Source: CAVVST01 sp963750995
Lineage (GTDB): Bacteria > Acidobacteriota > Vicinamibacteria > Vicinamibacterales > UBA2999
Direction: 5' to 3'
NCBI GenBank assembly: GCA_963750995.1
Contig: CAVVST010000002.1
Span: 496,001-560,000 of the forward strand
Length of the DNA: 64,000 nucleotides
The notes beneath the pieces were generated by a model. That model had not been told where the DNA came from. It was given only the letters and a program-made list of their open reading frames with translations, and made no database searches. Below, in pieces: positions 45,095-53,988 of the stretch. The stretch's first letter is position 1. The number at the start of each line of letters is the position of its first letter. A program made the position numbers and the translations under genes.

Positions 45095-46249
45095 ACCTTC
45101 CGCAGCCTCTCGGCGGCGCGTTCCAGCGTGTCGTCGCGCTTCGCGAAACAGAACCGCAGGACCGGACCGGGATCCGCGCCGCTCATGAACGGCGAGATCG
45201 GAATCGCGGCGACGCCGTGCTCCGTGATCAAGCGTAGGGCGAAGTCGCTGTCACGCTCTCTGGTAATGGCCGAGTAGTCCACCATCTGGAAGTATGTGCC
45301 CGCGGCACGGCAGCGGGCGAAAGCGCGAGCCTTCGATCAGCCGCAGAAAGAGATCGCGTTTGGCCTGGTAGAGCGGCGTGACCTCGGCCGCCGATGGATC
45401 GCGCGTGACGAACTCGGCATACGCTCGCTGGATCGCCCCGTTCACCGCGTAGGTCACGAACTGGTGGACGCGGGCGACTTCGGCGCTCAAGCGCGGCCGG
45501 TGCGGCGCAGTACCCGATCTTCCAACCGGTCGTGTGGTAGGTCTTGCCGAACGAGCTGATCACCACCGCACGGCCGGCGATGTCGGGATGACTCGCCAGG
45601 CTTTCGTGGCGCCGGCCGTCGAACACGATGTGCTCGTACACCTCGTCGGAGACGACGAAAGCGTCGGTGTGTTCGAGGACGCCGGCAAGTGACGCAGGTC
45701 GTCGCGGTCGAACACCATCCCGGTTGGATTGTGCGGCGAGTTCACCATGATCACGCGCGTGCGCGCAGTCACGGCCCGTCGGACGTCGTCCCAATCGACG
45801 CGATAGTCCGGGCCGCGCAGCGTGACGAACACGGGGGTGCCACCGCTCAACTGCACCGCGGGCACGTAGGAATCGTACGCGGGCTGCAGCAGCACCACCT
45901 CGTCGCCGGGCCGCACCAGCGCCGTCAGCGTGCTGAACATCCCTTCGGTCGCGCCCGAGGTGACGGTGATTTCGGTTGCCGGGTCGTAGCGACGGCCGTA
46001 GAGCAGCTCGATCTTGCGCGAGAGCGCTTGGCGCAGGGCGAAGATGCCGGGCATCGGCGCGTACTGGTTGTGGCCGTCGCGCATGCACCGGGCCACCGTC
46101 TCGACCAGTTCGGGCGAGCAGTCGAAGTCGGGAAACCCTTGCGAGAGGTTGATGGCGCCGTGCTCGTCGGCCAGGCGCGACATCACCGAAAAGATGCTGA
46201 CGCCGGTCGACGGGAGCTTCGATTGAACGGTCAGCAGGTCCATTGCCAT
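45091..46249 (-). CDS. Methionine-type PLP aminotransferase, three frameshifts
   Basis: About 385 residues when three frameshifts (near 45690, 45497 and 45300) are bridged. It is a class I/II aminotransferase of the YbdL (methionine/2-oxo acid) type. The N-terminus has GVSIFSVMSRLADEHGAINL and SQGFPDFDCSPELV, the cofactor loop TSGATEGMFSTLTALVRPGD, VNSPHNPTG, then VVSDEVYEHIVFDG and the PLP-Lys segment SSFGKTYHTTGWKIGY in the second frame. VHQFVTYAVNGAIQ comes in the third. The C-terminus (VLRFCFAKRDDTLERAAERL) is intact. All conserved blocks survive, so sequence error is likelier than gene decay. It is coupled to both neighbours by overlaps. Confidence 0.82.
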
Positions 46250-46489
46250 GGTTTCAACGCCAGAGCCGGATACCGCCGGCGAATCCTGCACCACAGATCG
46301 TAGTAGTCGAGCTTAGCGACCTCGCCGTCGCCGGAGCCGATCGCGCAGCCGCCGCAGCTCATACCGGTAGAGATCGTTCACGAACTCGTGCACCAGCTCC
46401 GGCGGTGTCTCTGGAGTCGGACGCACGCCGTGGGCCGCCAACTGCTCCAGGATGTCTTCCTTGTACCTGTAGATGACGCCGGATGTCAT
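46231..46489 (-). CDS. Small conserved hypothetical protein, one frameshift
   Basis: About 85 residues read through a frameshift near 46335: MTSGVIYRYKEDILEQLAAH, PETPPELVHEFVNDLYRYEL, RRLRDRL, then in the next frame GEVAKLDYYDLWCRIRRRYP and ALALKPWQWTC. I recall small acidobacterial proteins of this layout (an N-terminal ELY+YE+R+LR segment and a C-terminal RRRYPxL segment), but no function is known. It is cytoplasmic and helical. It overlaps the TPR gene stop at its start and the aminotransferase start at its end, so it sits inside a tightly coupled operon. Confidence 0.62.
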
Positions 46490-47182
46490 CTGGCGCCCGC
46501 CTCGCACAAACCGCTCACGTAGATGCGCGCTTCGACGATTTCGGCCGGCTGACCAGGACGCGCGCCCCACGTCTCGAGCAGCGCCCGAAAGGCCGGCGCA
46601 CGCCGTCGAGATGTCGCTTCAGGCCGCGAGCCGCACGCGCGCGGCCGGCCAGGGTGCGCAGCGAGGGTCCCACGCGTTCGCGCCGCCTCGTCGTAGGCGC
46701 GCCGCGCCTCCTCATACCGATGGACCTGGAGCCAGAGATCGCCGGCCGCCTCGGCTGCGGCGATCACCGGTGCGCCAGGCATTCCCGCGGCGCGTTGCAG
46801 CGTCTCCATGCGGATGGCGGTGTCGAGATACAGACGCATTTCGTCGCGCTCACTCTGTGCCGCCGCGGCGGCGGCCTGCAGCATCAGCCGCGCGATCTCG
46901 GCGGCGCGGACCGGCCGTTCGCGATTGACTCGAGCGACGCGATCGCCTCGCGCACAGGAGCGAGACTCTCGGGACTGCCGCCCTGTCGCGACGCTTCGCC
47001 TGCGTCGATGAGGCCCCGGAGGTACAACGCGGCGGTGCGCGCGCTGGCAGTCTCCGCGCTGCGCCGCGGCATCCAAGAGGGTCGCCGGCGCCGGCGAGGT
47101 CGAACTCCACGACGCGCGCCCGGGCCTCGACCAGTGGACTGGCCTGGTTCGGCGCCGAGGCCAGCACGAGCGCGAGCGACAT
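46486..47182 (-). CDS. TPR-like hypothetical protein, several frameshifts
   Basis: About 230 residues assembled across at least three frameshifts (near 47085, 47060 and 46910) and probably more near 46600-46680. Readable segments in order are MSLALVLASAPNQASPLVEA, AAQRGDCQRAH or its neighbouring frame ETASARTAALYLRGLIDAGE, SPESLAPVREAIASLES, EIARLMLQAAAAAAQSERDE, AAGDLWLQVHRYEEARRAYD and FRALLETWGARPGQPAEIVE. The paired-helix pattern is TPR-like. The short hydrophobic start could be a signal. The stop overlaps the next start (ATGA). Function unknown; the exact sequence cannot be trusted as given. Confidence 0.55.
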
Positions 47183-47197
47183 GCCGGGACGCCAGGC

Positions 47198-48728
47198 TCA
47201 CCATCGTGCCACGATGATATCGTCGCGAGCCCGCGAGGCGGCAGCCGTCAGAAGCGGCGCAGCACGGCGAAGTAGCGGTGGAGCACTGCGTTTCGCCCGG
47301 GGCGTCAGGCTGCGTCCGGCGGTAGGCGTCGCCGGCTTTCCTGAGGACATCCGCAAGCGTCGGGTACGGAAAGATGTCGCTCGAGAAATCGGCAATCGAG
47401 CCGCCTCGCCGCATCAATGAGGCGACCTGGCCGATCAGTTCGCCGGCATGCGGCGCCACCATCGTCGCCGCGATGATGCGCCCGCGCTGGTGATGCACTC
47501 GCAGGAAACCCGTCGGACTTCCCCGTCGATGACGGCGCGATCGACGTCGGCGAGCTGGACGTGTCAGGCGCTCGGCTCCGCGCGTCGCGACCTTCTCAGG
47601 CGGATCTCACCGACGTGCGCCACTTCCGGGAACGTGTAGGTGGTCCACGGAATCACCAGCGAGCTGACTCGCCGCCGGCCGAAAAACAGCGCGTTCTGGA
47701 TCACGATGCGCGCCATCGCATCGGCGGCGTGGGTGAATTGAGTACGGAGAGCACACATCGCCGGCCGCGAAAACACGCCGGTTGGACGTGCGCAGCCGAT
47801 CGTCGACCGCGATGCCGCGGTCGCCGTGCGGCAAGCCGGCCGCATCGAGATTCGAGGCCCTCCGTGTTCGGTGCGCGGCCGACGGCGATCGAGCACGGCA
47901 TGCGCCTGGACGGCACGCCCATCGACCGTCGGCCTTGATCTGTCCGTCCGCCTGGGTAAAACTGACGAATCGACGCACCAGGTATGATCGCGCACGCCGT
48001 CGTCCGCCAGTCGGCGCGCCACGATGTCGGCGGCATCGCGGATCCTCACGTGGAAGAAGCCGCGGCCCAGCGTCTCCACGACCGTGACGCTGGTGCCAAG
48101 CAGCGCAAAAGCCTGTGCCAGCTCGCATCCGATCGGGCCGCCGCCAATCACGAGCAGTGACCGCGGCTGCTCGCGCAGGTCGAAGACGTTCTCGCTCGTC
48201 AGATACGGCAGCTCCTCGAGGCCCGGAGATGGAGGGACCGGCAGGCCGGCTGCCGGTGGCGATGACGGCACGGCGAAATTTCAGCGTGCCGGCCGTCGAC
48301 GCGCGATGCTCCGCGGCCGCTGAACGAGGCCTCGCCGAAGAAGACGTGCGACGCCAAGCGACGCTGAGCCGCTCTGCGGAGTCGTGGGGGGCGAGATCGG
48401 CCCGGCGGGCGCGGACCGACGCCATGACCGCCGCGAAGTCCACGCGCGGCGTCATCGCGACGCCGAGCCGCCGCCGCCGTCCGCGCGTCGTGCAACCGCG
48501 CGGGCCGCCCGCAACAGCGCCTTCGACGGAACGCAGCCCGGTGTTCAGGCAGTCGCCGCCGAGCGCGATCGTTCGATGATGGCGACGCGCGCGCCTAGAC
48601 CCGCCGCGCCGGCCGCGCACACAAGCCCGGCGGTGCCGCCGCCGATCACGACGAGGTCATAGAGCGGCGCGGGTTCCGCCGAATGCGCCAGGGCGGACCT
48701 GCGCGAGGAGCCGCGCGTTGTCGGTCAC
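47198..48728 (-). CDS. FAD-dependent disulfide reductase (mercuric reductase/lipoamide dehydrogenase type), many frameshifts
   Basis: About 505 residues if frameshifts are bridged. Family hallmarks are spread over frames: the FAD motif LYDLVVIGGGTAGLVCAAGA, the redox-active disulfide GDCLNTGCVPSKALL (one extra G in the given sequence turns it into GLRSVEGA), RAVIATGSRPA, the NAD motif SLLVIGGGPIGCELAQAFAL, YTFPEVAHVGE and the C-terminal GRIIAATMVAPHAGELIGQV dimer-interface segment. Mercuric-reductase-like enzymes without the metal-binding head are common; no mercury resistance genes are nearby, so a general disulfide or flavin reductase role is possible. The GTG at 48728 is the likely start. 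At least four extra-base errors are needed. Confidence 0.7.
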
Positions 48729-48735
48729 TGATCGG

Positions 48736-48790
48736 CCGGTAGCTCGGTAGCCAGTAGCGCTCAGCTACCAGCCACTAGCTACCAACTACC
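48736..48790. repeat. GGTAGCT/AGCTACC inverted word repeat
   Basis: GGTAGCTCGGTAGCCAGTAGC words on the left face GCTACCAGCCACTAGCTACC words on the right, giving an imperfect hairpin between ahcY and the FAD reductase gene, both on the minus strand. Confidence 0.5.
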
Positions 48791-48791
48791 G

Positions 48792-50314
<1,523 letters not shown>

Positions 50315-50340
50315 TTCGTGTCTCCTCGTATTTTGCTAGA

Positions 50341-50390
50341 TCTGTGATTTGTGATTTCTGCAATCGCAAATCGCAAATCGGAATTCATCA
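50341..50390. repeat. GATTTGTGATTT inverted word repeat
   Basis: GATCTGTGATTTGTGATTTC on the left is mirrored by GCAAATCGCAAATCGG on the right. The hairpin fills the gap between the ArsR-methyltransferase stop and the ahcY ribosome binding site (GAGGAGA). Confidence 0.5.
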
Positions 50391-51328
50391 ATGCTGGGAA
50401 TTTCTCGTTGCCACCGTCGCAAACAGTGACGGCCCTTTCGCGTCTGGGTCGGCGGGCAGCGCCCGCATCCGGATGTCGTCGAACCCGGCTCCGGCGAGGA
50501 ACCGCGACATCTGCTTCTCTGAAAACCCCAGCCAGACGTGTCCCATCTGCTGCTGATACTCTTCGCGCTCGTGGGGCAGCATGTCTACCACGAGGATGCG
50601 TCCACCCGGCCGGACGACGCGCGCCACTTCCGCGAGCGCACGGGCAGGATCCGGCGAGTAGTGCAGAACCAGCGACAGCATCGCGGCGTCGAGCTCGCCG
50701 GCGTCGAGCGGCAGCGCTTCGAGATCGCCCTGCCTGAGATCGACGTTCGATCGATCGCCTAGCCGCGCCGGGCGGCGTCGAGCATGTCGGCTGAGCCGTC
50801 CACGGCAATGACTCGTCCCACGTACGGCGCGATCGTTTCGGTGAGCTGCCCGGTTCCACATCCCAGGTCGCCGACGATGAGTGCCGGGTCGATCAGGCCG
50901 AGCACCGCCCACAGGTAGAACCCGTCGCCGAAGAGATCGCTGCGCAGGCGGTCCCAGTCGCCGGCGGCGGTGGCGAAGAACTCCTGTGACTTCGCCCGGC
51001 GTCGCGCGAGCACGCCCTGCAGCCGCCGTTCGTCCTGGCCGGCGGCCGCCGTCGCCGCCACTTGTTCGCGGATCAGCGGCCAGAGCCGGCTCGCGCCGGA
51101 ATCCAGGTCGTCGAGCGGCATGCTGTAGAACCGGCTGGTGCCGTCGCGCCGGGAGCTGACCCAATCGTCGTCGGCGAGCGTTTTCAGGTGGCGGCTGACG
51201 CTGGACTGGGGCGTCTGCAGGACGGCGCAGAGTTCGGACACCGTCAACTCATGTTTCTCCAGGAGAAGCAGGATCCGGCACCGGGTCGGGTCGGCCAGTG
51301 CCGACATGTGTTCGAGAATCGCAACCAT
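50388..51328 (-). CDS. ArsR-family regulator fused to a SAM-methyltransferase-like domain, one frameshift
   Basis: About 313 residues read through a frameshift near 50765. Residues 1-95 are an ArsR-type winged helix (SALADPTRCRILLLLEKHEL, TPQSSVSRHLKTLADDDWVS). The rest is a class I methyltransferase fold with the SAM/SAH motif VGDLGCGTGQLTE, AVDGSADMLDAARR, LDAAMLSLVLHYSPDP and VVRPGGRILVVDML. Because it lies directly upstream of ahcY on the same strand, it fits the SahR group described in Proteobacteria, in which SAH is sensed to control its recycling. That function here is inference. The methyltransferase pocket may be a sensor rather than a catalyst. Confidence 0.85.
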
Positions 51329-51332
51329 CCGT

Positions 51333-51344
51333 CAATCCGGATTG
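51333..51344. promoter_or_regulatory. Candidate operator of the ArsR-type regulator
   Basis: CAATCCGGATTG is a perfect 12-bp palindrome four bases upstream of the regulator start codon on the minus strand, next to a second short palindrome ACATATGT (51347-51354) that includes a TATGTA box. A dimeric ArsR protein binding here would block its own transcription and that of ahcY. Confidence 0.45.
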
Positions 51345-51368
51345 TTACATATGTCCAGACCCTGAGAC

Positions 51369-51421
51369 AAGGGTCAGACTTGGGGTCAGACCATGGTCTG
51401 ACCCCAGGTCTGACCCCAACT
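51369..51421. repeat. GGGGTCAGACC palindrome, second copy
   Basis: GGGGTCAGACC (51382-51392), AT, and GGTCTGACCCC (51395-51405) form a perfect 24-base palindrome, and the flanking CAGACTT and AGGTCTG words extend it with mismatches. It is the same family as 22503-22575. It separates the downstream end of the DUF5916 gene from the regulator promoter. Confidence 0.8.
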
Positions 51422-51427
51422 CTGGGC

Positions 51428-53971
51428 TTAGCGGGGGGACATCCAGAAGCTCGCTTTTATGGCGAAAAAATTGTCGCCGCTTCGGCCGAGGGAACCGAAC
51501 ATGTCGCCGACCGACACCCTCGTTCCGATTGCCTCCTCCCGGGCGCGGTCTTGTTGCCACACGAGATAGAGGGTGCTCCCCGCCCGCCATTCCCAGCGCA
51601 GGACGAGATTGCTGCGGAACGACTGCACGTTGAAGTCGCGGCTCGGCAACGTACCGGGCAAGGGAATGGTCAGCCGTGTCCGCGCCGCGGCAAGTTCCCC
51701 GAAATGGTCGTACCGGCCGCTCGCCGCGAATGGCTCACCGTAGAAGTCCAGCGTGAGATCCGGCTTGAACGTGTAGTTCAAGCGAACCTCCATCGAGTAT
51801 GTGGAGCGATCAACGTGCGCAAAGATATAGCGGCCGCCGTAGGTTGCCGCGCTGCCGCCGGTCAAGGTGGATACGTACTGCTGGGTGTTGACCTCACGCT
51901 CATACGCGGGGCTGATCGACAGCTGCCACTGCGGAGCCGGCTGCATGGTCAGCTCACTGTCAACCACGAACGTCAGGCCGCCGTCCTCCGTGCGGCCGTA
52001 CTCGAACGCCACTTCACCCTGCGTTTCGGCCGCCTCGCTGCTCGACAGCTCGGTGGTGACCTGCCAGTTGCCCGGCTTCTCCATCGAGGGGCCGCCGCGG
52101 GTGAGGCGCTCATCCTGGATCGCCGGAGCGAAGGCGCCTCCTACCTCGACCTCCCAGAAATTCGGCAAGGTCATGAAGAGGTCCGGCGTGATCTGGTTAA
52201 CCTGCATCTCACCGCCGAAATTCCATTCATGCCGCGTGTTCATGACGAGTGAATAATCGCGGTACCACCGCCCCGGCACGGTCTCACGATACTGCAGGCG
52301 GCCATTGACGACGGTGCCGTCGCCCGTGTTGAAGCGGCCGACGTCGTTCATCTCGAGCTCGGGCGTCTCGGTTTCAAACGCCACCTGCCACAACCAGTGA
52401 CGCGCGTTCCGGCGCCGGTAGGTGGCGCCGAGCTTGCCGCCCGACATGGACGTGCGCAACGGATCGTAGGGCTGCAGGTAATCGGCGTCCGGCCGTTGCA
52501 GGTATCGCGCGGCAGCGCGTTGCAGGCGGTCGATGGCCGGCGCCTCTCCATCAACCCGTGTCAGGCCTCCGTGTGCCTCGAACTCGTAGTCGCCGTCCCG
52601 CATACGCACATTGGTCTCGCCGTTGATCGTCAGCGCCGTGCGTGGCAGCAGGGATGCGAGCGCACCCTGCGCCTCGAGCTCGCGATGCGCGGCCGTTCCC
52701 ATGACCGCAAAGTGCGACCCCGGCAGACCAAACTCCTGCTGCATGCGCGCCACGCCGTAGGTCGTGCGCGGCGCCACCTGGACGCGCGCCAGCGGCAGGC
52801 CGGCGGTGAACGTACGGGCGAACTCGTTGTCGGTGACCGCCCCCAGCATGCCGATCGACGTGCCGGACGGAAGCCGGCCAGTCAGCTTCGCGGCGCCGAG
52901 GATGGTGGACGTCGCGGGAAAATCCACGAAGTCGCCGGGTGCGCGGCCGACTGGCGCAGCGCCGATGCGACGGCTATAGAACCAGTTCGTGTCCTGGTTA
53001 TTCAGCAGGTTACTGCCTTCGAGAAAAAATGGACGGCGTTCGTCGAAGAACGTTTCGAACGCCGAGAGATTCACTTCGGCTGGATCCGCTTCCACCTGAC
53101 CGAAGTCCGGATTGACCGTCGCTTCAAGCGTCAGGTTCGAGCCGATGCCGACCTTCGCATCGAGGCCGATCCGGCCGTCAATATCCGTGCTATCGGTGAA
53201 CGGATTCCCCGGCTCCGGGTCGCCGAACAGGTGCGACGAGCTCGCCACGTATGGCAGCATTTCGATGCGCCGGCTCGGTCTGACGCCGGTGATGCCATGC
53301 AGGTCGCCAAACCGCGAGGCGAATCCCTCCTCCGTCCGCCCGATGAGCGTCCAGTGCACTTCCTCGTTCCGCGACGGTACCCACCGCTTGATGTTGAGCC
53401 CCCATACCTGCTGATCCTGATCGGTGAACCGCAGTTGAGCGAACGGGATCCGGAGTTCCGCGGTCCAACCCTGCGGATCGACGCTGGTGCGCGCCAGCCA
53501 CACAGGATCGAAATCGGATTCACCCTCGTCGTTGTCGCTCGCGAAGTACTCGTCGAGCCGCACGCCCGCCGCCGTCACACCGAATGCCGAGGCGGTCCGT
53601 CGATCAAGATACGTGTCGAGATACACGCCGAAGTGCTCCGCCTGGTCACCTTCGTCCCGCCGCCCCATAGGCGCCTGGATGGGCGCACCGGCAGACATGC
53701 GGGCACCGACGTACAACGCACCCTCGTCATAGGCGAACCGGACTTCCATGCGGTCGCTCGGCGCCGCGCCTTCTTCCGGCTCCCGCTGCTGGAATTCTGT
53801 CAGAGGCGACGCCGCCTGCCATGCGGCGTCGTCCAGGCGGCCGTCGACGCGAATGGCGCCGTCGGCCACGCGCACGGCGTCGGCGCGATGCCGGCCGTTC
53901 TGGCCCGCTTGCGCGAAGCCGGACGAAGGGTGCAGGAGGAGAACGAGAAGAACGGGAACCAGGAAACGCAA
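51428..53971 (-). CDS. DUF5916 family outer-membrane protein, copy 1
   Basis: About 847 residues. A hydrophobic signal (LRFLVPVLLVLLLHPSSGFAQ) begins at a TTG; no ATG lies between the previous stop and this segment, so TTG at 53971 is my best start. Residues about 40-230 form the CBM9-like N-terminal domain (AIRVDGRLDDAAWQAASP, EVRFAYDEGALYVGARM, WTAELRIPFAQLRF). The rest is the DUF5916 beta barrel (LEATVNPDFGQVEADPAEVN, FFDERRPFFLEGSNLL), ending FAIKASFWMSPR. Such proteins are outer-membrane and probably bind or import a glycan or peptide; this is unproved. It is a tandem paralog of the product encoded at 53989-56598, 17 bases downstream of it. Confidence 0.85.
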   Translation of the reverse strand: MRFLVPVLLVLLLHPSSGFAQAGQNGRHRADAVRVADGAIRVDGRLDDAAWQAASPLTEFQQREPEEGAAPSDRMEVRFAYDEGALYVGARMSAGAPIQAPMGRRDEGDQAEHFGVYLDTYLDRRTASAFGVTAAGVRLDEYFASDNDEGESDFDPVWLARTSVDPQGWTAELRIPFAQLRFTDQDQQVWGLNIKRWVPSRNEEVHWTLIGRTEEGFASRFGDLHGITGVRPSRRIEMLPYVASSSHLFGDPEPGNPFTDSTDIDGRIGLDAKVGIGSNLTLEATVNPDFGQVEADPAEVNLSAFETFFDERRPFFLEGSNLLNNQDTNWFYSRRIGAAPVGRAPGDFVDFPATSTILGAAKLTGRLPSGTSIGMLGAVTDNEFARTFTAGLPLARVQVAPRTTYGVARMQQEFGLPGSHFAVMGTAAHRELEAQGALASLLPRTALTINGETNVRMRDGDYEFEAHGGLTRVDGEAPAIDRLQRAAARYLQRPDADYLQPYDPLRTSMSGGKLGATYRRRNARHWLWQVAFETETPELEMNDVGRFNTGDGTVVNGRLQYRETVPGRWYRDYSLVMNTRHEWNFGGEMQVNQITPDLFMTLPNFWEVEVGGAFAPAIQDERLTRGGPSMEKPGNWQVTTELSSSEAAETQGEVAFEYGRTEDGGLTFVVDSELTMQPAPQWQLSISPAYEREVNTQQYVSTLTGGSAATYGGRYIFAHVDRSTYSMEVRLNYTFKPDLTLDFYGEPFAASGRYDHFGELAAARTRLTIPLPGTLPSRDFNVQSFRSNLVLRWEWRAGSTLYLVWQQDRAREEAIGTRVSVGDMFGSLGRSGDNFFAIKASFWMSPR

Positions 53972-53988
53972 GGAAAGGGGACCCGGGA

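Noticed and set aside
47198..48728. A mercury resistance locus, from the mercuric-reductase-like protein.
   Set aside because: No MerR, MerT, MerP or heavy-metal-binding domain nearby, and such headless reductases are common with other roles.
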